Source of the DNA: Pseudomonas sp. TCU-HL1
GTDB taxonomy: Bacteria; Pseudomonadota; Gammaproteobacteria; Pseudomonadales; Pseudomonadaceae
Assembly (NCBI RefSeq): GCF_001708505.1
Contig: NZ_CP015992.1
Coordinates: 620,001 to 684,000 of the forward strand
Length of the DNA stretch: 64,000 nt
Direction of reading: 5' to 3'
The notes beneath the pieces were generated by a model. The model did not search any database, was not told where the DNA came from, and saw nothing but the letters and a program-made list of their open reading frames with translations. This document shows, one piece after another, positions 26,050 to 34,517 of the stretch (position 1 is the first letter of the stretch; each line of letters starts with the position of its first letter). Both the position numbers and the translations under genes were made by a program.

Positions 26050-26745
26050 ATGAATGAGTCAGTCATTAGCTATGAGTTTCGCTTTGCTGACGGTCGAATC
26101 TGGTGTCATGGAGTGATGCCTAGTGGTATTGGCAGCAATACAGCTGGCAATGAAGAGCATACTGCCTGGACCCGACTGGGTTTCGAGACGTGTGCTAACT
26201 GTCCGTTGCCGCAACGGGAGTCGAGTCACTGCCCTATGGCTTTGGCTCTGGTGGAGCCCATGAAGGGGCTGGTTCACACTACGTCGCATGATGAGGTTGA
26301 GGTACGCGTTAAGTGGCGAGGTCGAGACATCCGCCAGCGAACAACCTTACAGAGAGGTCTCGGGTCCCTGCTTGGTTCGATCAGCGCTTCGTGCGGCTGC
26401 CCTCACACACGGATATTACGGCCGATGGCGTGGTTTCATTGGCCTTTCTGTACGTCGGCGGAAACGCTCTATCGCAGTTTGGGGACTTATCTGCTCGGGC
26501 AATATTTGCGGCAAATGCGGGGATTGTCCGCTGATTTTTCGCTGGGCGTGTTACGCGAAACCTACCAAAACCTCCGCCAGGTGAACCTGGGAATGGCCAA
26601 CAGGCTCCGCGCTGCAGTGCAAGAAGACTCCAGTGTCAACGGCTTGGTCCTGCTTGACCTACTGGCGGCCGACACTCTGTACTCCCTTGAGAATTACGAG
26701 GGTGAGCTGGATGCTTACTTCAAGGATTTCCTGGAGCAGGATTAG
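26050..26745 (+). CDS. Conserved-looking cysteine-motif protein of unknown function
   Basis: 231 residues, starting MNESVISYEFRFADGRIWCH; the ATG at 26050 has AGGGGAG upstream. An N-terminal beta-rich part contains C48-x2-C51-x9-C61 (TCANCPLPQRESSHCP), and the middle has C115-G-C117-PHT followed by RPMAWFHWPF, a possible metal-binding set. The C-terminal half is helical. There is no signal peptide or membrane helix. It is transcribed divergently from the kinase gene with 175 bp between starts, which suggests a functional link to that operon. I cannot name a family with confidence. Confidence 0.75.
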   Translation: MNESVISYEFRFADGRIWCHGVMPSGIGSNTAGNEEHTAWTRLGFETCANCPLPQRESSHCPMALALVEPMKGLVHTTSHDEVEVRVKWRGRDIRQRTTLQRGLGSLLGSISASCGCPHTRILRPMAWFHWPFCTSAETLYRSLGTYLLGQYLRQMRGLSADFSLGVLRETYQNLRQVNLGMANRLRAAVQEDSSVNGLVLLDLLAADTLYSLENYEGELDAYFKDFLEQD

Positions 26746-27043
26746 CGGAGGTGGGCATCCGGATCGAGATTTCCTATCGCGCTGGCGACCTGTCCGCACA
26801 GTGACTAAAAGAGGTCGCCGTGGAGCGTTTATCCATGCGTAAAATCCGCGAGGTGCTGCGCCTCAAGTTCGACTGCGGCTTGTCCGTCCGCCAGATCGAC
26901 CGCAGCCTGGGCATTGGCCACAGCAGTGCCGGTGATTACCTCTGTCGCTTTGCCGCCAGCTGCCTCACCTGGCTGAACGAGCCCCTTGAAACACAGGACA
27001 CCGTTTCCCCCTTACCATAAGGGATAGGCAAACGACTGTGTTT

Positions 27044-27430
27044 ATGACTACCAGCAAAGACAAAACCATCGAAGTGCTCGGCCAGGAGCGGCGTCGCCGC
27101 TGGAGCGTCGAGGAGAAACTGGCCATGGTGCGCGAGAGTCTCGAGCCCGGGCAAAGCGTCTCGGTGGTGGCCCGGCGCAACGGCATCAACCCCAACCAAC
27201 TGTTCCACTGGCGCAAGCTCTACCAGGACGGCAGCCTCTCGGCGGTCAGTGCCGGTGAAGCGGTGGTGCCCGCCTCCGAGTTGGCCGATGCCCTCAAGCA
27301 GATCCGCGAACTGCAACGGATGCTGGGCAAGAAGACCATGGAGGCCGAGATCCTCAAGGAAGCGGTGGAGATCGCCCGCTCGCGAAAATGGATTGCGCAC
27401 TCACCCTTGTTGCCGGGGGACGACCAGTGA
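27044..27430 (+). CDS. IS3-family OrfA
   Basis: 128 residues, MTTSKDKTIEVLGQERRRRW onward. It has a helix-turn-helix (EKLAMVRESLEPGQSVSVVA, then NGINPNQLFHWRKLY) for binding the IS ends, and a leucine-zipper-like C-terminus (LADALKQIRELQRMLGKKTM). OrfB overlaps it by 43 bases in another frame; the family makes the full transposase by ribosomal slippage in such overlaps. Confidence 0.92.
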   Translation: MTTSKDKTIEVLGQERRRRWSVEEKLAMVRESLEPGQSVSVVARRNGINPNQLFHWRKLYQDGSLSAVSAGEAVVPASELADALKQIRELQRMLGKKTMEAEILKEAVEIARSRKWIAHSPLLPGDDQ

Positions 27431-28266
27431 AGGCGGTCAGTGAGAGTCTCGGTGTGGCGCGCTCGCAATTGACGGCTCGACTCAAACAACCCGCTCCAGG
27501 GCCGCGGCCTCGTCGGCGCCGAGCGTTCAACGATGTGACCTTGGTCGAGCAGATCCAGCAGGCAGTCGGCGCCCTGCCCAGCTATGGCTATCGTCGGATC
27601 TGGGGTCTGTTGCGTCGGCAGCATGAGCAACAGGCCCTGCCACCGGTCAACGTGAAGCGGGTTTACCGCGTCATGCGTGATCACGATCTGTTGCTGGAAC
27701 GCCGTCGCAAGCAGCCGGGTGTGGCGCGGCGTCACGAAGGTCGTGTCGCCGTGGATACAAGCAACACCCGCTGGTGTTCGGATGGCTTCGAGTTCCGCTG
27801 CGAGGATGGTGACAAACTGCGCGTGACCTTCGCTCTGGACTGCTGCGACCGCGAAGCCATCAGTTGGGTGGCCAGCCCAAACGGCTACAGTGGCGACGAT
27901 GTCCGCGACGTGATGCTGGAAGCCGTCGAGCAACGCTTCGGTAGCGAGCTGCCTGCGTCGCCGGTGCAATGGCTGAGCGATAACGGCTCGGCCTATACCG
28001 CCGAACAGACCCGGGTCTTTGCCCGGCAGATCGGCCTGCTACCGCTGACAACACCGGTGTGCAGCCCACAGAGCAACGGGATGGCGGAGAGCTTCGTGAA
28101 GACCATGAAGCGCGACTATATCCGCCACATGCCCAAGCCCGATCGAGCGACGGCCCTGCGCAACCTGGCCATCGCCTTCGAGCATTACAACGAGGAACAT
28201 CCGCACAGCGCCCTGAACTACCGCTCACCTCGGGAGTTCAGACGCTTGGCTGAGGCATCAACTTAA
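27388..28266 (+). CDS. IS3-family OrfB transposase, DDE integrase core
   Basis: 292 residues if read from the in-frame ATG, probably expressed as an OrfA-OrfB fusion. It has an HTH_21 segment (AVGALPSYGYRRIWGLLRR) and an rve integrase core with catalytic residues in TRWCSDGFEF (D), WLSDNGSAYTAE (D) and SNGMAESFVKTMKRDYIR (E). No disruption is seen, so it should be active. Confidence 0.93.
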   Translation: MDCALTLVAGGRPVKAVSESLGVARSQLTARLKQPAPGPRPRRRRAFNDVTLVEQIQQAVGALPSYGYRRIWGLLRRQHEQQALPPVNVKRVYRVMRDHDLLLERRRKQPGVARRHEGRVAVDTSNTRWCSDGFEFRCEDGDKLRVTFALDCCDREAISWVASPNGYSGDDVRDVMLEAVEQRFGSELPASPVQWLSDNGSAYTAEQTRVFARQIGLLPLTTPVCSPQSNGMAESFVKTMKRDYIRHMPKPDRATALRNLAIAFEHYNEEHPHSALNYRSPREFRRLAEAST

Positions 28267-28854
28267 CGGGGTGCCGGTGTCCGGTTTGATAGGGGCAAGT
28301 CCACTGGCCCACCGCGTTGTCCGATACCGAGCTGGAACGCCGGCTGTTTCCACCGCCCCCGGTGGTGCCCAGCGAGCAGCGGCCACTGCCCGACTGGGCC
28401 TGGGTGCATGCCGAGTTGCGCCGGCCCGGCGTGACCCTGGCGCTGCTCTGGCAGGGGTATCGGCTGAGCCAGCCGCAGGGCTTCCAGTACAGCTGGTTCT
28501 GCGAGCATTACCGAGCCTGGGCCGGCAAGGTGGACGTGGTGATGCGCCAAGAGCATCGCGTCGGCTAGAAGCTGTTCGTCGACTACGCCGGCCAGACGGT
28601 GCCGGTGATCGACCGCCACAGCGGCGAGATCCGCCAGGCACAAGTGTTCGTCGCGGTGCTCGGGGCCTCCAGCTACACCTTCGCTGAAGCCACCTGGTCG
28701 CAGCAGTTGGCGGACTGGCTGGGTTCCCATGCCCGGTGCTTTGCCTTTCTTGGCGGGGTGCTGCGGATTTCGGTGAACGTGACCGAGCGTTTCGCTAATA
28801 CGTGACCGGTGCTTCCGCTCCGGTTGCGCGGGTTCTGGGTTGTAATCGCATCGG

Positions 28855-29604
28855 TCACCATGCGGCGTCTTCCTCTACTTTTTTCCGGCGCAGTGATTCG
28901 CCCTTCATCGTCAGTCGGTAAGCGTTGTGCACCAGGCGGTCGAGGATGGCATCGGCCAGGGTCGGGTCGTTGATCCAGCCATGCCAGTGTTCGATGGGCA
29001 GTTGGCTGGTCAGGAGGGTGGAGCGGTTGCCGGCACGGTCGTCGATTACTTCCAGCAGGTCATGCCGAGCCCCTTCCGCCAGCGGGGCCAGCGCCCAATC
29101 GTCCAGCACCAGGACATCGACTTTGGCCAGCTGTTGCAGGGTGCGGCCGAAGCTACCGTCGCCATGGGCGATGCGCAGTTGCTCCAGCAGGCGCGGGGTG
29201 CGCAGATACAGGGTGCTGTAGCCCTGGCGGCAGGCTTGGTTACCCAGAGCGCAGGCCAGCCAGGTCTTGCCGGCGCCGGTCGGGCCGGTCAGCAGCAGGT
29301 TGTGCTGCTGGCGGATCCAGTCGCCGCTGGCCAGGCTGGCGATCAGGCGCTCATCCAGGGCGCGGCCGGGGCGGCGGTCGAGATCTTCCAGGCAGGCATT
29401 GGCGTACTTGAGCTTGGCTTTCTTGCGCAGCCGTACCAGGCGCTGGTTGTCACGCCAGGCCAGTTCACGGTCGAGCAGCAGGCCGAGGCGTTCATCGAAG
29501 CTCAGGCTGTGACTGGCCGGCAGCGTCCATTGCTCCTCCAGCGCGCGAGCCATGCCGTCCAGACGTAGCTGGTGCAGTTGATTCAGGGTGTGGTGGGGCA
29601 TCAT
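28855..29604 (-). CDS. istB: IS21-family helper ATPase IstB
   Basis: 249 residues from the ATG at 29604 (CAGGAGCTG upstream). AAA+ ATPase with Walker A LLLTGPTGAGKTWLACALG and Walker B VDVLVLDDWALAPL, plus the C-terminal LTMKGESLRRKK typical of IstB. Intact in itself, but its partner istA is truncated, so it can only act with another IS21 in the genome. Confidence 0.93.
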   Translation of the reverse strand: MMPHHTLNQLHQLRLDGMARALEEQWTLPASHSLSFDERLGLLLDRELAWRDNQRLVRLRKKAKLKYANACLEDLDRRPGRALDERLIASLASGDWIRQQHNLLLTGPTGAGKTWLACALGNQACRQGYSTLYLRTPRLLEQLRIAHGDGSFGRTLQQLAKVDVLVLDDWALAPLAEGARHDLLEVIDDRAGNRSTLLTSQLPIEHWHGWINDPTLADAILDRLVHNAYRLTMKGESLRRKKVEEDAAW

Positions 29605-30160
29605 CGAACAGCTCCTGTTGCGGGGGTTGGTAGTAGTCGGCACCACGGACGTTTTCGTGGTGGCCAGGGAGGGGCGTCTCGGCTGCACGCTTGGGCAGCG
29701 GCTGTTGATCCAGGCCTTGCTGGAGCAGGTTGCGCACACTGCGCCCGGTGAAGGCGCGCAGCTGGACGGCCCGCTCGGCGGCGGCTTCCAGGCGCGCATT
29801 GCCGTAGCGGCGGGCCAGCGAGAGCAGACCGAGACAGGCGCGATAGCCCATCTCCGGGTGCGGCTTGTGGGTCAGCTGGTGATCGATCAGTTGGCGCGTG
29901 TAGGGGCCGATTCGGGCGCCCCAGTCGAGCAGGCGTTGCGGCGTCCATTCGCGATGCGCCTGGTGCGCGGCGGGCATGTGCTCGCGCTGCGTGCTGTAGG
30001 CGCCACGGCGGCCCAGCAGCACATGGCTGGCCACCCGCCGGTTACCATGCAGCACTTCCAGGGTGTGCGCCGTCAGCCGCACCTCGACGCTATGCCGGGC
30101 CAGGGCGGCGGGCACGCTGTAGAAACTGCCATTCACCTCGACGTGGTAATCGATGCTTTC
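29492..30160 (-). pseudogene. istA: IS21-family IstA, C-terminal fragment
   Basis: The frame enters as SIDYHVEVNGSFYSVPAALA and runs through the C-terminal domain (CLGLLSLARRYGNARLEAAA, then LPGHHENVRGADYY). The usual stop after GADYY is absent and the frame runs on through QPPQQELFDD, overlapping istB to 29492, which may be a lost stop codon. The catalytic core is missing upstream. Confidence 0.85.
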
Positions 30161-30272
30161 TGTGGCTGACCACAGAACATATCTTGTGTGGCCTTGCGAT
30201 TTCTGTGGCCTTCAGTCCGCGGCACGGCCTCGGCTGCGGGGTGGCGCGATCTGTAGGCCACAGAACTGTCCG

Positions 30273-31232
30273 CTACAGCGAGCGCAGGAACTGCATCAGG
30301 TCTGATCCCATCGGCCGCCGCGGCGCCTTGCCCGCAGGCTCCAGTTGTGCCAGAGCACGCGACTTCATCTCGAGATCGATTTGCGCATACACATTTGTGG
30401 TGTTGAGCGAGACGTGACCAAGCCAAGCTCGAATGGTGTTTATGTCGACCCCGGCGCGCACCAGGTAGGTTGCCGTGGTGTGCCGAATCGTGTGCGGGCT
30501 TACGCGCTTGGCCTTGAGCGCCGGGAATTGATTGGTGATCTGCCTGGCATAGCGCTTCACCAGGGCGTGAACTCCGAAGCGCGTTATCGGCCGACCACAA
30601 CGGTTGAGAAAGACGTGCTGCTCCGGGGGGCGTCCTGAAATCAGTGATGAGAGCTCATCGGCGGTACGCATCCATAACGGGCAAAGCCGTGCCTTTCCAC
30701 CCTTGCCTTGCAGCTTGACGAACGCGTTGCGGGCGCCGCCCGCCACCTGCAGCTGCAAATCTGCGCGGCCTCAGCGGCGCGGGATCCGGTGTTGTACAAG
30801 AACAGCAACAGCGCATGGTCACGGATTCCCTGCGCCGTCTGCATATCCGTTGCAGCCAAGAGTGCTTCCATCTCTGGCTTCTCCAGGTAAGGAATCTGAG
30901 GGCGGGCAAACTTCCTGAAAGGAATCGAGAGAATGCGCCCAGACCATTCCAGGTGTTCCGGGTCGTACTCGCCGACGAAGCGCGCAAACGTGTGCAGCGC
31001 TGCCAGACGCTGGTTGATGGTCCTCGCTGTGAGGCCTTTGTTGCTCGCCGTTGACGGGAGGAACTGGGTGATCAGCTCCCGACTGAGATCGTCCACATTG
31101 AGCAGGTCAGGTCGTTTGCCCACTGCGTACGCAGCATACCGAATGACCTTGGCGAGCGTGTCGCGGTAGCTGAGCTGGGTGCTTCTTGCCATGCATCTCA
31201 CGGTGACCAGATACTCCACCAGAAATCGCTTG
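30273..31232 (-). pseudogene. Tyrosine recombinase, copy 1 (frameshifted, 5'-truncated)
   Basis: Reads KRFLVEYLVTVRCMARSTQL in one frame to about 30770 and QLQVAGGARNAFVKLQGKGG onward in another. Compared with copy 2 at 43319-44097 it lacks 13 bp near 30767, which causes the shift. The catalytic C-terminus is present: HTIRHTTATYLVRAG with H-x-x-R, AWLGHVSLNTTNVYAQID with the nucleophilic Tyr. The N-terminal ten or so residues are replaced by unrelated sequence where an IS5 remnant joins at about 31233. Inactive as it stands. Confidence 0.88.
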
Positions 31233-31813
31233 TGGAGGTGCGGTCTGGCCGAATACGACGACCTAGACGGCATCGCCTGACGCTGGCAGAGCATCGACGG
31301 GGCCTGGTCAAAGCCCCGCTGGCACAGGAAACCGTGGGGGCCCAACCCAACGGATCGGGGAAAAAACGGCAGCAAGCGCCATCTTCTGGTGGGTGGGCGT
31401 GGAATCCCATTGTCGCTGGTGGGCACCGCCGCCAACGTCAACGATGTCAGTCGAGTTGACGCCGTGCTGGCGAGCATCGCCCTCAAGCGTCCGAATCCGC
31501 CCAAGCGCCGCTCCAAGCACCGGTGTGCGCATGCCGGCTATCGCGGCAAAGCCGCCCTGGCAATGATCCTCGCCCATGGTTAAATCCCGCATGTGGTCTA
31601 CCGCCGGCAGGCGGCCGCGCAACTACGACGCGATCCGCGCAAGCAGGCGCGCGGCCGGGGGGCGAAGCCTGTCACGGCTGGTTCAATCGCTTTCGCAAAC
31701 TCCTGGTGCGGTACGAGAAACTGGCCCACAGCTACCTCGCCCTCAACCAGGTGGCCGCGGCGATCATCGCGCTACGTAAGATCAGGCTGCCGATCAATAT
31801 TATTTACGGATAG
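31233..31813 (+). pseudogene. IS5-family (IS427-like) transposase remnant
   Basis: Pieces in several frames: WRWQSID near 31283, LVGTAANVNDVSRVDAVLAS and ANVNDVSRVD at 31417-31470, AGYRGKAALAMILAHG to a TAA at 31581, then CHGWFNRFRKLLVRYEKLAH and LNQVAAAIIALRKIRLPINI to 31813. This is the C-terminal two thirds of an IS5-type transposase with at least two frame breaks. The chemosensory operon starts 107 bp downstream, so the IS end may lie in or near its promoter. Confidence 0.82.
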
Positions 31814-31919
31814 ACACTAAGGGGTACGACATCATTCACAGCTAATGACCCCTCTTCTGGACGGAGCACCGCATTGAGCTACCTTTTATTGCTAGAGCTT
31901 CGGGCAGCAGGACGCCGCT

Positions 31920-32396
31920 ATGGATAGATACTTCGTATTGCCATTCTGGCTAGCCGGGCAGCACGTGGCGGTGAGCCTGGACTCGGTGGTCCGCGTACTC
32001 CCCGCCTTGCTGTGGACCCCGCTCCCCGGTGCTCCCGATACGGTGTTCGGGCTGGTCAACGTTCGCGGGCAGGTCTTGCCGGTGGTGGACTTGGCCCGGC
32101 GTTTTGCTTGGCCCGCCGCCGCACCGGCTCTCTGGCAGCCCTTCCTCTGGTTGAAGACGCGGCAGCGCGAACTGCTGGTGCCGGTCGAAGCGGTGGAGGC
32201 TGCCGCCAGCTGCGCCGCCGAAGACTTTTCCCCCGCCCCCCATCCGCAGGTGCCCTCGGCGTTTCTCAAGGGTGTGGTCCGCACGGCCGAAGGGCTGTTG
32301 CTGATCCAAGATGTGGAGCAGGTGCTCTCCGATGCGGACGAGGAGCGCCTGGCCGAAGCCCTAGTGCTCGCAAGGGGCGCCCATGGAAGTGATTGA
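31920..32396 (+). CDS. CheW-like coupling protein (first)
   Basis: 158 residues of a CheW domain, the SH3-like scaffold that joins chemoreceptor and CheA. VLPALLWTPLPGAPDTVFGL followed by VNVRGQVLPVVDLARRF is the family core. First gene of a seven-gene forward run, with GCAGGACG before the ATG, and it overlaps cheR by 14 bases. In the P. aeruginosa Wsp system the equivalent would be WspB, but the order of genes differs here. Confidence 0.9.
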   Translation: MDRYFVLPFWLAGQHVAVSLDSVVRVLPALLWTPLPGAPDTVFGLVNVRGQVLPVVDLARRFAWPAAAPALWQPFLWLKTRQRELLVPVEAVEAAASCAAEDFSPAPHPQVPSAFLKGVVRTAEGLLLIQDVEQVLSDADEERLAEALVLARGAHGSD

Positions 32397-33897
32397 GCCC
32401 ATCTGCTCGGCACGGGTATTCGAGGTGCTGCTACACAAGGTCCACCAGCATCTGGGGCTGGACTTCTCCGGGGTACGCAGCAACGAACTGCTGCACCGCT
32501 TCAAGCTGCTGGCGCTGGAACAGGGCCAGACCGACCTGCCGGGCTGGCTGGAGACGCTGGCCTTTGCCGAGTGGGACGAGGCCCAGGTGCAGGCGCTGAC
32601 ACCCATATTCACCGTGGGCGAGACCTATTTCCGCCGCGATGCCGAGGCCTTCGACTGGCTGGCCCGCCAGCACCTGGCGCCCTTGATCGCGCGGCGCCGC
32701 GAGCAGGGCCACAGGCACCTGCGCATCTGGAGCGCGGCTTGCTGTACGGGCGAGGAGGCCTACAGTCTGCTGTTTCTGCTCGACGACCTGCTGGGCACGG
32801 ATCGCGCCAACTGGTCGTTCGAGCTTTTTGCCAGTGACCTGAACCAGGCCTTCCTAGAGTGCGCGGAGCAGGGCCGCTACGGCCAGAATGCTTTCCGCTG
32901 CAACGAGGACGATTTCCGCCGCCGCTATTTCCAGGCCGAAGGCCGGCACTGGCGGGTGAGGCCGCAATGGCGCGGGCGCATCCGCTTCTTCCAGCACAAC
33001 CTGGTGCAAGGCCGCCTGCCCAACGCCGGCCGGGGCCTGAAGGAGCTGGACCTGATCCTTTGCCGCAATGTGCTGATGTACTTCTCACCGGAGCAGTCCG
33101 CCGGCGCCCTGCGCCGCCTGCTGAGTTGCCTCGACGGCGAAGGCCTGCTGCTGCTGAGCGCGGTGGAAGCGGGTCTGGCCACCCAGGCCGGTTTCGCGGG
33201 CTTCTGGGCTGGCAGCAACTACGCCTTGCGTCCCGGAGGTCCACTGCCGCCCCAGTCCGCCGTGGCGCTGTTACCGCCGCTGCGGGTGGAGCAGTCGTTC
33301 CGGTGGCAGCCGCCAGCCGCGCCGCAGGCAAAGAGGCCAGAGCCAGCGCCGACCCCGAGTGTGTCTGAGAATCCCGCCGAATGTCCCAGCCAGTTGCTTT
33401 GGCAGCAGGCCCGGCAGGCGCTGGAACAGGTCAGCCATCCACAAGGCCGCCAGGTCCCGTTGGACTACTTGGCAAGCCTCGGCCTGTCCCAGGTGGACAA
33501 GCACCAGTTCTGCCTGCTGATGGTGCGCATCTGGGCGGACCAAGAGCGAGGCGACGAGGCCGAATCTTGGCTGCAGCGCGCCCTGGCGCTGGCCCCCACC
33601 TCGGCCACTGCTCACTGGCTGGCGGCCATGCTGGCGCAACAGGCCGGTGATGAGCCGGCCACGTTGGTGGCCCTGCAGAAGGTGCTCTACCTGGACCCCC
33701 AATTCATCCTCGCCCACTTCCACCTGGCCCGGCTGCTGCGCACGCGCGGACAGCGGCCAGCCAGTGACAAGGCACTGAGCAACTGCCGGGAGCTGCTTGG
33801 CCGGCTGCCACCTGAGGCCCCGGTGCCCGAGGGCGATGGGCTGAGCTGTATGCAGTTGCTTCGGCTCTGTGAACAACTGATGGAGGCGCACTCCTGA
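32383..33897 (+). CDS. CheR-type methyltransferase with C-terminal TPR region
   Basis: 504 residues. The N-terminal CheR fold methylates receptor glutamates using SAM; the SAM-binding motif is LRIWSAACCTGEEAYSLLFL, with the receptor-contact helix TVGETYFRRDAEAFDWL and LDLILCRNVLMYFSPEQ. After a proline-rich linker (about 300-335) come TPR-like helices (EAESWLQRALALAPTSATAH and LVALQKVLYLDPQFILAHFH). This CheR-TPR architecture is that of WspC. It overlaps the next gene by one base (TGATG). Confidence 0.93.
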   Translation: MEVIEPICSARVFEVLLHKVHQHLGLDFSGVRSNELLHRFKLLALEQGQTDLPGWLETLAFAEWDEAQVQALTPIFTVGETYFRRDAEAFDWLARQHLAPLIARRREQGHRHLRIWSAACCTGEEAYSLLFLLDDLLGTDRANWSFELFASDLNQAFLECAEQGRYGQNAFRCNEDDFRRRYFQAEGRHWRVRPQWRGRIRFFQHNLVQGRLPNAGRGLKELDLILCRNVLMYFSPEQSAGALRRLLSCLDGEGLLLLSAVEAGLATQAGFAGFWAGSNYALRPGGPLPPQSAVALLPPLRVEQSFRWQPPAAPQAKRPEPAPTPSVSENPAECPSQLLWQQARQALEQVSHPQGRQVPLDYLASLGLSQVDKHQFCLLMVRIWADQERGDEAESWLQRALALAPTSATAHWLAAMLAQQAGDEPATLVALQKVLYLDPQFILAHFHLARLLRTRGQRPASDKALSNCRELLGRLPPEAPVPEGDGLSCMQLLRLCEQLMEAHS

Positions 33898-34499
33898 TGG
33901 GCGAGACCGGGGAAGGTGACTGGGCACAAATCCACGAACGTCTGGCGGAGTTCGAGCGGCGCATCGGCAGTGGCTTTGCCATCAGCCCCGAGGCTCGCGA
34001 GGAGCGGCTGGCGGCGCGTAGCCGCGAATGGGCGCGCAGCGCCGAGCAGGAGCAACCGGACGCCTGGCTTGAAGTGCTCTGCTTCGATCTCGGCCAGGAG
34101 GTCTACGCGGTAGAGGCGCAGTATGTCTCGGCAGTGCTGCCGCTGCCGCAGTTCACCCCGCTGCCGGGCACGCCGCCCTTCGTACTGGGGATAGTCAACG
34201 TGCGCGGGCACATTGTCTCGGTGCTGGATCTGCGGGGGTTTTTCGAGCTGCCCATGGAGGGCATTTCCGACAAAAACTTCCTGGCGGTATTGCGCGGGCC
34301 GGAGATGGAGTTCGGCTTGCTGGTCGACCGGGTGCAAGGCATCACGCGCATCCAGCGCGACAGCCTGCAGAGCAGCCTGGCGAACCTGACTGGGATCAGG
34401 GCGAACTACTTGCTGGGGGTCACCCCGGATCAATGGACGGTGTTGGACGGTGCGCGCCTGCTGGGGGACTCCAGCCTGCGCATCGATGCAGCCGATTAG
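33897..34499 (+). CDS. CheW-like coupling protein (second)
   Basis: 200 residues: an N-terminal helical extension (to about 58) and a CheW domain with QYVSAVLPLPQFTPLPGTPP and VLGIVNVRGHIVSVLDLRGF, plus FGLLVDRVQGITRIQRDSL. Two distinct CheW proteins flanking the CheR gene is the wspB-wspC-wspD arrangement, this one corresponding to WspD. Translationally coupled to cheR. Confidence 0.9.
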   Translation: MGETGEGDWAQIHERLAEFERRIGSGFAISPEAREERLAARSREWARSAEQEQPDAWLEVLCFDLGQEVYAVEAQYVSAVLPLPQFTPLPGTPPFVLGIVNVRGHIVSVLDLRGFFELPMEGISDKNFLAVLRGPEMEFGLLVDRVQGITRIQRDSLQSSLANLTGIRANYLLGVTPDQWTVLDGARLLGDSSLRIDAAD

Positions 34500-34517
34500 G
34501 CACAAGGAGAAAGAACC

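Larger units (their letters stand above)
26974..28303 (+). mobile_element. IS3-family insertion sequence (IS2 group)
   Basis: 1330 bp with inverted ends TGAACGAGCCCCTTGAAACA and, on the other strand, TGGACTTGCCCCTATCAAAC; both continue into GGACACCG. It is flanked by a perfect 5-bp duplication CTGGC (26969-26973 and 28304-28308). Ends, length and duplication all fit an IS2-type element. It has split an IS21 istA gene and looks intact and recent. Confidence 0.93.
26820..28757 (+). pseudogene. istA: IS21-family IstA transposase, interrupted and truncated
   Basis: The N-terminus MERLSMRKIREVLRLKFDCG with its helix-turn-helix stops at 26973, where an IS3 element is inserted, and resumes at 28304 (WPTALSDTELERRLFPPPPV, then KLFVDYAGQTVPVIDRHSGE). 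A TAG at 28566-28568 replaces the usual glutamate codon before KLFVDYAG, and the gene ends at FLGGV (about 28757) where a reversed second IS21 begins. So there are three lesions: insertion, nonsense and truncation. The element's left end should lie around 26750. Confidence 0.88.
28758..30160 (-). mobile_element. Second IS21-family element, 5'-truncated
   Basis: Minus-strand IS21 carrying a complete istB and the 3' third of istA. Its 3' terminus abuts the broken first istA at about 28757 with CTGCGGATTTCGGTGAACGT. The 5' part is missing beyond about 30160, where a tyrosine-recombinase element begins, so it is not autonomous. Confidence 0.75.
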
